A stretch of DNA of 64,000 nucleotides, taken from assembly GCF_029635795.1 (NCBI RefSeq), contig NZ_CP114280.1, forward strand, positions 3,782,001 through 3,846,000. The letters are read 5' to 3'. The stretch is from Dickeya lacustris (GTDB lineage: Bacteria > Pseudomonadota > Gammaproteobacteria > Enterobacterales > Enterobacteriaceae). The position numbers and the translations under genes were made by a program. Positions 59,491-64,000 of the stretch are shown piece after piece. The notes under the pieces are model-generated. The model made no database searches and was not told the origin of the DNA. It saw only the letters and a program-made list of their open reading frames with translations. The stretch's first letter is position 1; each line of letters starts with the position of its first letter.

Positions 59491-60303
59491 TCAACGGATG
59501 TGCGCGGCAGAGCGTAATAAATCGGGCAAATTGTGCTCACCATATAAATGCAGGGCACCGACGGAAACCACGTATTTTCCCTGCGGCAAGGCGGCTAGTT
59601 GCTGCTGCCACTGTTCGTTACGGTGCTGTATGAGCATGTGGGTGAGATCATTACTAAAGGTGGCGGGCACATTATCTGCGCGCATCGGCTTTTGGTCTAT
59701 CCACCAACTGACCATGGTTTGTAACAGGCGCGCATTGGTGTGCCAATGGGCTAATGTATCCTCCAACAGGGCAAGACCGCCGTGTGGCAACTGTTGCAGC
59801 AATTCAAGCTGGGTTTGCTGGCCTTCGAGCTCAATGATGGCAATCCCGCTGTCTTTTGCCGCGTTGATTAATTGGTAATCGATACCATAGTCGGGCCGTA
59901 GCCCGAGCATCATGGCCTGGCGCGCCTGTAGCATTAAGGCTGCCTGCCAGGCAGGGACACGGTCAAGATTCTGATAACCGAATGACAGTGTCTGACACAA
60001 CTGTTCCAGCTGTTGGCATGTTTCGCTATCGAGCCGCTCTGCCAGCGGTGGCTCGGGCGGCAGCTCGCTAAATGGTGAATCATTGTCGGAAATGTCTGCC
60101 TCTACGACCAATGCATTCGCCTGCTCCAGACGCGTCAGGAGGTCATGAGGCAAAGGAGACATGTCCACAGTTCCCATATGGATGCTGCCTACCAGATGAA
60201 ACCGACGCGCCTGCGCGAGTGCGACATCAACGGCCGGATAACGATAGGTTGGCGCAGAGAGGAAGCCGAGAAAAGTGGCTATCTGGCGTATCAGCCGCTG
60301 CAT
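59491..60303 (-). CDS. ybaP: TraB/GumN family protein YbaP
   Basis: 270 residues (E. coli 264). The Tiki/TraB/GumN fold is shown by the N-terminal [18 protein letters not shown] and the C-terminal [19 protein letters not shown], which carry the two conserved G-x-x-H metal motifs of Tiki-like metalloproteases. The function in bacteria is not established. The N-terminus is weakly hydrophobic and no clean signal peptide is seen. It lies upstream of ybaK, likely in the same transcript. Confidence 0.92.
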   Translation of the reverse strand: MQRLIRQIATFLGFLSAPTYRYPAVDVALAQARRFHLVGSIHMGTVDMSPLPHDLLTRLEQANALVVEADISDNDSPFSELPPEPPLAERLDSETCQQLEQLCQTLSFGYQNLDRVPAWQAALMLQARQAMMLGLRPDYGIDYQLINAAKDSGIAIIELEGQQTQLELLQQLPHGGLALLEDTLAHWHTNARLLQTMVSWWIDQKPMRADNVPATFSNDLTHMLIQHRNEQWQQQLAALPQGKYVVSVGALHLYGEHNLPDLLRSAAHIR

Positions 60304-60472
60304 GTTTGCATCTCCTGCACGATGAGGGTAAGCATATCGGGGGTAAGCGCATCAGGTGAAAATCCGTATCATCAACGTTACACCCGACCTTCAGGAGGCC
60401 TATGCTAACTGCTTCACACCGGAAGTTGTACCGCTAATTCCTTTGTGATTATACCGGCTGGCTGGGACGCAT

Positions 60473-60497
60473 GAGGGGGCGTGAATCGGCTCCCCTC
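60473..60497 (-). terminator. Weak hairpin downstream of copA
   Basis: GAGGGG and CCCCTC can pair around a 13-nt loop, 8 bp after the copA stop. There is no T-run, so it is at most a weak or factor-dependent end. Confidence 0.35.
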
Positions 60498-60505
60498 GCG
60501 AATGC

Positions 60506-63355
60506 TTAATGTGATGGCGTCTCTTTTGGTTTAAAGCGCAGCAAGCGGTTGGCATTACTCACCACCGTTATTGACGAAAGCGCCATCGCCGCCCCCGCGA
60601 CAACCGGGTTAAGCAATGTACCGGTAAATGGATAGAGCACGCCGGCTGCAATAGGAATACCGAGACTGTTGTATACAAACGCGCCCAGCAGATTTTGTCG
60701 CATGTTGCCCATGGTGGCGCGCGCGAGGGCGAGAGCGTCAGCAACGCCGTGCAGGTTGTTGCGCATCAACGTCATGGCGGCGGTTTCCATCGCGATGTCG
60801 CTTCCCCCTCCCATGGCGATACCGACATCAGCCTGCGCCAGCGCCGGTGCATCGTTGATGCCGTCGCCAATCATGGCAACGCGATGCCCGGCAGACTGTA
60901 ACCGGCGGATAGCCTCTGCTTTGCCATCGGGCAACACACCGGCGATAACCTGATCAATTCCTACGTCATGGGCGATGGCCTGGGCCGTGGCTGCGGTGTC
61001 GCCGGTTAGCATCACCAGTGAGTAGCCGTGATGGTGCAAGCGGCGTAGCGCGCTGATACTGTCTGCACGTAAGGTGTCCTGTACCGCGAAAAGCGCCACC
61101 ACCTGGCCATTGGCAGCAAGCAGGATTGGCGTTCGGCCTAGCGCGGTGTGTTTATCCAGCGAGTGCTGTGGCGATTGCTCACCGTCGCCCAGGCTGATGG
61201 CGGATTGTGCCATGAGTGCCGGATTACCGAGCAGCAGTGAAATACCATCGACACAACCGCTGACGCCGAGGCCTGGCAGCGTATGGAACTGGGTGACGAC
61301 GCCGCCGCTGATGCCTTCTGCGCGCTCAAGAATGGCTTTTGCCAGCGGGTGGTTGGCACCTTGTTCCAGTGCCGCAGCCAGGCGTAGCACCTGGGGGGCA
61401 TCAAGGTCTGCGAAGGTTTCGAGTGCGACAACCTGAGGTGTTCCGGCGGTCAGGGTGCCGGTTTTATCAAAGACCAGGACATCGAGTGCGCTTGCTTGTT
61501 GCAGCGCATCGGCATCCCGCACCAGAATGCCGAATTCGGCGGCCCGGCCCACACCTGCGATGATTGACATTGGCGTCGCCAGCCCCAATGCACAAGGACA
61601 GGCAATAATCAGCACGGTAGTGACAACCACCAATGTATAGATAACCTGAGGTTCTGGGCCGATAACGTACCAGATAGCACCGCTTATCAATGCGATAATG
61701 ACAACCACCGGTACAAAAATCGCGGAAATCCGATCGGCCAGTTGGCCGATGGCCGGTTTACTGCTTTGTGCCTGCCGCACCAGATGAATGATACGAGAGA
61801 GCATGGTGTGATGGCCGACAGCCAGCGCACGGAGGATTGCGCTGCCATCTGTAACCTGTGTGCCTGCGTGTAGCGCGTCACCGGCTGTTTTTTGTACCGC
61901 CAGCGGCTCGCCGGTCAGCATGGCTTCATCAACCCATAGCTCACCGTGTTCGAGCTCACCGTCTACGGCAATGGTGTCTCCGGTGGTAAGGCGTAACCGC
62001 ATGCCGGTTTCGACCTCGTTTAACGGCATTATCTTGTCGCCTTGTGCGGTGACGACTCTGGCGGTTGGCGGCGTCAGGTCGAGCAGCTTTTCCAGTGCCA
62101 GTGAAGATCGCTGGCGCGCCTGCTGCTCCAGCGCATGGCCTAGATTAATCAAGCCGATTATCATGGCGCTGGCTTCATAGTAGAGATGCTGTGCCTGCAT
62201 CGGAAAGCGTTCCGGCCATAGGTTCACTGCAATCGAGTAGAGCCAGGCCGCTCCTGTGCCCAGCGCGACCAGCGTATCCATGGTAGCGCTGCCTTTCATC
62301 AGGCTACGCCAGGCATTGCGATAGAAGTGCCCGCCGGCAATCACCATCACAGCCAGAGTCAGTATGCCGGTGAATAACCACAGGGGGCGGTTCTCATGCG
62401 TCAGCGTCATGTTGCCGCCAGCCATGCCCCACACCATTAATGGAATGCCTAGCGTGAGCGCCAATGCCGCCTGCCAGCGAAAACGGCGAATCGCGTGGCG
62501 TGCGCTATCCGCCTGACGGATGCGGCGCGTGGTGTCATCCAAGACTATCTCTGCGCCGTACCCTGCTTGTTGCACCGCATCAATCAAGGCCTGATGTGAC
62601 ATGGTGCCCTGTACCAGCGCACTACGATCGGCCAGATTGACTCGCGCGTGTTTTACGCCGGGTACCTGTTGTAACGCGCGTTGTACCCGGTTGACGCAAC
62701 TGGCGCAGGTCATGCCGCTTAACAGCAGAGGGACGCTGTCCGCTGTGGTGACGGTATTTTCAGCGCGCTGAATGTGTTGTTGTGGCTGTGGCTGTTGCAA
62801 AGCATCAGCTGTCGCAACACTGGTGGCCGGAACATAGACCGACGCCGCTGGCCGACTTTCCGGCAACGAGTCTGGCGAGGCCAGCGGCTCAGATTTTGGG
62901 TGGCCTTCTCCCTGTGGCATTTCTTCTTGTGACGTATTTTCTTGTGGTGTATTTCCTTGTGACAAGGTGGCGTGAAAGCCTGCATTCTCAATGGCTTGTA
63001 CCACTGCCTGTGGTTCGGCATGACCGAAAATCTCAGCGTGATGTAAACTCACCGTCATCGCCTCCACGCCGGGAACGCTTGCCAGTGCTTTGCGGGTGGA
63101 TGCAACACAGTGCTGGCAATTGAGGCCGCTGAGGTGCAGGGTGACATCGGCAGCCGTTGCTACGCTTGCCGGGTATCCAGCGGCGCTGATGGCGTCTGTC
63201 AGCGCCGTATGATTGGCCGAGCCCGTCACTGTGGCGTAATGGAGCGAGACGTCAACATGCTCTACACCCGGCTGGCTTTCCAGCGTCTGCTTGACTCGCC
63301 CGACGCAGTGTTCGCAGGAGAGACCCTGCAATGAAAGTACGACAGTTTGCGACAT
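60506..63355 (-). CDS. copA: Copper-exporting P1B-type ATPase CopA with three metal-binding domains
   Basis: 949 residues, against 834 in E. coli. CopA pumps Cu(I) from the cytoplasm to the periplasm. Three N-terminal heavy-metal-associated domains are seen: [10 protein letters not shown] (about 11-20), [10 protein letters not shown] (about 77-86) and [10 protein letters not shown] (about 213-222); E. coli has two. Between the second and third lies a low-complexity linker (about 131-205) rich in Gln/Pro/Ser/Glu. The P-type core is intact: TGEP actuator loop, ACPCALGL copper motif, phosphorylation motif [13 protein letters not shown] and [11 protein letters not shown] candidate -1 frameshift signal at codons 152-155 would release a two-domain chaperone. 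It is divergent from cueR with a CueR-type promoter. Confidence 0.97.
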   Translation of the reverse strand: MSQTVVLSLQGLSCEHCVGRVKQTLESQPGVEHVDVSLHYATVTGSANHTALTDAISAAGYPASVATAADVTLHLSGLNCQHCVASTRKALASVPGVEAMTVSLHHAEIFGHAEPQAVVQAIENAGFHATLSQGNTPQENTSQEEMPQGEGHPKSEPLASPDSLPESRPAASVYVPATSVATADALQQPQPQQHIQRAENTVTTADSVPLLLSGMTCASCVNRVQRALQQVPGVKHARVNLADRSALVQGTMSHQALIDAVQQAGYGAEIVLDDTTRRIRQADSARHAIRRFRWQAALALTLGIPLMVWGMAGGNMTLTHENRPLWLFTGILTLAVMVIAGGHFYRNAWRSLMKGSATMDTLVALGTGAAWLYSIAVNLWPERFPMQAQHLYYEASAMIIGLINLGHALEQQARQRSSLALEKLLDLTPPTARVVTAQGDKIMPLNEVETGMRLRLTTGDTIAVDGELEHGELWVDEAMLTGEPLAVQKTAGDALHAGTQVTDGSAILRALAVGHHTMLSRIIHLVRQAQSSKPAIGQLADRISAIFVPVVVIIALISGAIWYVIGPEPQVIYTLVVVTTVLIIACPCALGLATPMSIIAGVGRAAEFGILVRDADALQQASALDVLVFDKTGTLTAGTPQVVALETFADLDAPQVLRLAAALEQGANHPLAKAILERAEGISGGVVTQFHTLPGLGVSGCVDGISLLLGNPALMAQSAISLGDGEQSPQHSLDKHTALGRTPILLAANGQVVALFAVQDTLRADSISALRRLHHHGYSLVMLTGDTAATAQAIAHDVGIDQVIAGVLPDGKAEAIRRLQSAGHRVAMIGDGINDAPALAQADVGIAMGGGSDIAMETAAMTLMRNNLHGVADALALARATMGNMRQNLLGAFVYNSLGIPIAAGVLYPFTGTLLNPVVAGAAMALSSITVVSNANRLLRFKPKETPSH
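62844..62900 (-). promoter_or_regulatory. Candidate programmed -1 frameshift signal in copA
   Basis: On the copA strand: AGGGAG about 7 nt before, then C-CCA-AAA (62900-62894) in frame, then 5 nt (TCTGA), then a perfect 10-bp GC stem (GCCGCTGGCC at 62888-62879 with GGCCAGCGGC at 62853-62844, 25-nt loop). Slipping back one base on CCC-AAA gives ATC and then the stop TGA, so the product ends after 155 residues, just past the second metal-binding domain. E. coli copA has a proven signal of this kind (CCCAAAG) after its first domain. Confidence 0.75.
62921..62966. repeat. 15-bp in-frame repeats in the copA linker
   Basis: About three degenerate copies of a 15-bp unit with the core TTCTTGTGNNGTATT (plus strand), encoding repeats of the type [10 protein letters not shown]. 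They lie just upstream of the frameshift signal and lengthen the linker after the second metal-binding domain. Confidence 0.6.
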
Positions 63356-63442
63356 AATAATCTACCTCGGTGATCACACCTGAACGTCAAAGACGTTGAC
63401 CATCGGTGTGATTTTGATTAGTTCTACATTCAGCCTGCCTGC

Positions 63443-63473
63443 AGCGTAAACCTTCCAGCAAGGGAAGGGTCAA
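63443..63473 (-). promoter_or_regulatory. CueR-controlled copA promoter
   Basis: On the reverse strand: -35 TTGACC (63473-63468), a 19-bp spacer holding the dyad CCTTCC-CTTGCT-GGAAGG type repeat (63450-63470), and -10 TACGCT (63448-63443). The long spacer and the dyad are typical of MerR-family promoters, and the sequence is almost that of the E. coli copA promoter. The cueR ribosome binding site overlaps the edge of the dyad. Confidence 0.9.
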
Positions 63474-63482
63474 GGGGATGTG

Positions 63483-63920
63483 ATGAATATCAGTGATGTG
63501 GCGAAAAAAACCGGTTTAACCAGTAAGACCATTCGCTTTTATGAAGAAAAAGGCTTAATGACCGCGCCTTTACGCTGTGAGAATGGCTATCGCAGCTACA
63601 ATCTTCACCATGTCGAAGAGCTGACGCTGCTGCGCCAGGCGCGTCAGGTCGGTTTTACGTTGGAAGAGTGCCGCGAACTGGTGGCGCTATTTAATAACCC
63701 GCAGCGCCATAGTGCAGATGTAAAAGCGCGCACATTACAAAAAGTGGGTGACATCGAACGCCAGATTGAGGAGCTCAACGCCATGCGACAGCGCTTGCTG
63801 GCGCTGGCAGACTCTTGCCCGGGAGATAATGGTGCCGAGTGCCCCATCATCAGCCAACTTGCCGGGTGCTGCCATGGCGCTGCGGCAGACGAACGTCATG
63901 GCCAATCTTCGCCTGCGTAA
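63483..63920 (+). CDS. cueR: Copper-responsive MerR-family regulator CueR
   Basis: 145 residues (E. coli 135, a little longer at the C-terminus). CueR binds Cu(I) and turns on copA and other copper genes by twisting the long-spacer promoter. The MerR helix-turn-helix [26 protein letters not shown], the coiled-coil, and the metal loop Cys pair (CPGDNGAEC, about residues 112-120) and the end QLAGCCHG are conserved. The ATG at 63483 follows AAGGGGA; a GTG one codon upstream is less likely. It is divergent from copA. Confidence 0.97.
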   Translation: MNISDVAKKTGLTSKTIRFYEEKGLMTAPLRCENGYRSYNLHHVEELTLLRQARQVGFTLEECRELVALFNNPQRHSADVKARTLQKVGDIERQIEELNAMRQRLLALADSCPGDNGAECPIISQLAGCCHGAAADERHGQSSPA

Positions 63921-64000
63921 CGGCGCTTTTGTTGCCGTCTGCCGGGGGAGGTCAGCGCGTTTATTTGGTTGCGCGAAGAGGGCGCACCTGCAATGTAATG
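63921..64000. other. End of window after cueR
   Basis: 80 bp after the cueR stop; no gene, terminator or other signal could be assigned. Confidence 0.4.

Noticed and set aside
60304..60505. ChiX-like small RNA near ybaK/ybaP, as in E. coli
   Set aside because: No sequence resembling ChiX or its terminator was found between ybaP and copA, and ybaP and ybaK are only 17 bp apart.

Overview
This 64-kb window is chromosomal core of a gammaproteobacterium of the order Enterobacterales. From panE to cueR it keeps almost the same gene order as the E. coli ybaA-copA (10 minute) region, and most products can be aligned with E. coli proteins over their whole length. A 67-residue YmoA-like Hha, miaE beside priC, rsmS, and the cdsH/decR pair fit a soft-rot or plant/insect-associated family such as Pectobacteriaceae better than Escherichia. 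That placement is an inference; genus cannot be fixed from this sequence. No tRNA, rRNA operon, insertion sequence, prophage or CRISPR array was seen.

Layout: 1-10.4 kb is respiration and cell-wall recycling (panE partial, yajQ, yajR, cyoABCDE, ampG, yajG). 10.7-20.9 kb is protein quality control and nucleoid (bolA, tig, clpP, clpX, lon, hupB, ppiD, ybaV), with sigma-32-type promoters before clpP and lon. 21-27.3 kb holds queC, a cysteine desulfhydrase with its divergent regulator, and the MdlAB ABC exporter. 27.3-31.4 kb is nitrogen control (glnK-amtB with a sigma-54 promoter), tesB, ybaY and ybaZ. 31.7-33.5 kb has 4.5S RNA, hha-tomB and the zinc-independent ribosomal proteins L36/L31 behind a Zur-like box. 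33.6-42.2 kb is the AcrAB pump, AcrR and MscK. 42.3-54.4 kb runs rsmS-priC-miaE-ybaN-apt-dnaX-ybaB-recR-htpG-adk-hemH-ybaL. 55-64 kb is ushA, an accessory chemoreceptor, ybaK, ybaP, copA and cueR.

Compared with E. coli, fadM, aes, gsk, fsr and ybaQ are missing from their usual places, and a chemoreceptor gene lies between ushA and ybaK. Three well-conserved genes (tig, amtB, mscK) are each broken by a single inserted base with both halves otherwise intact, which suggests either sequence errors or very recent mutations.

The most interesting signal is in copA. Its product has three N-terminal heavy-metal domains instead of two. After the second there is a complete-looking -1 programmed frameshift signal: a purine-rich upstream element, the slippery heptamer CCCAAAA, an immediate -1-frame stop, and a perfect 10-bp GC stem 5 nt downstream. 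It would release a 155-residue two-domain copper chaperone from the same gene. Other signals worth a look are an evenly spaced array of DnaA-box-like 9-mers before clpP, a 14-bp tandem repeat before hemH, an exact 18-bp palindrome before bolA, three copies of a 10-mer before glnK, and an intrinsic terminator inside the ushA leader.
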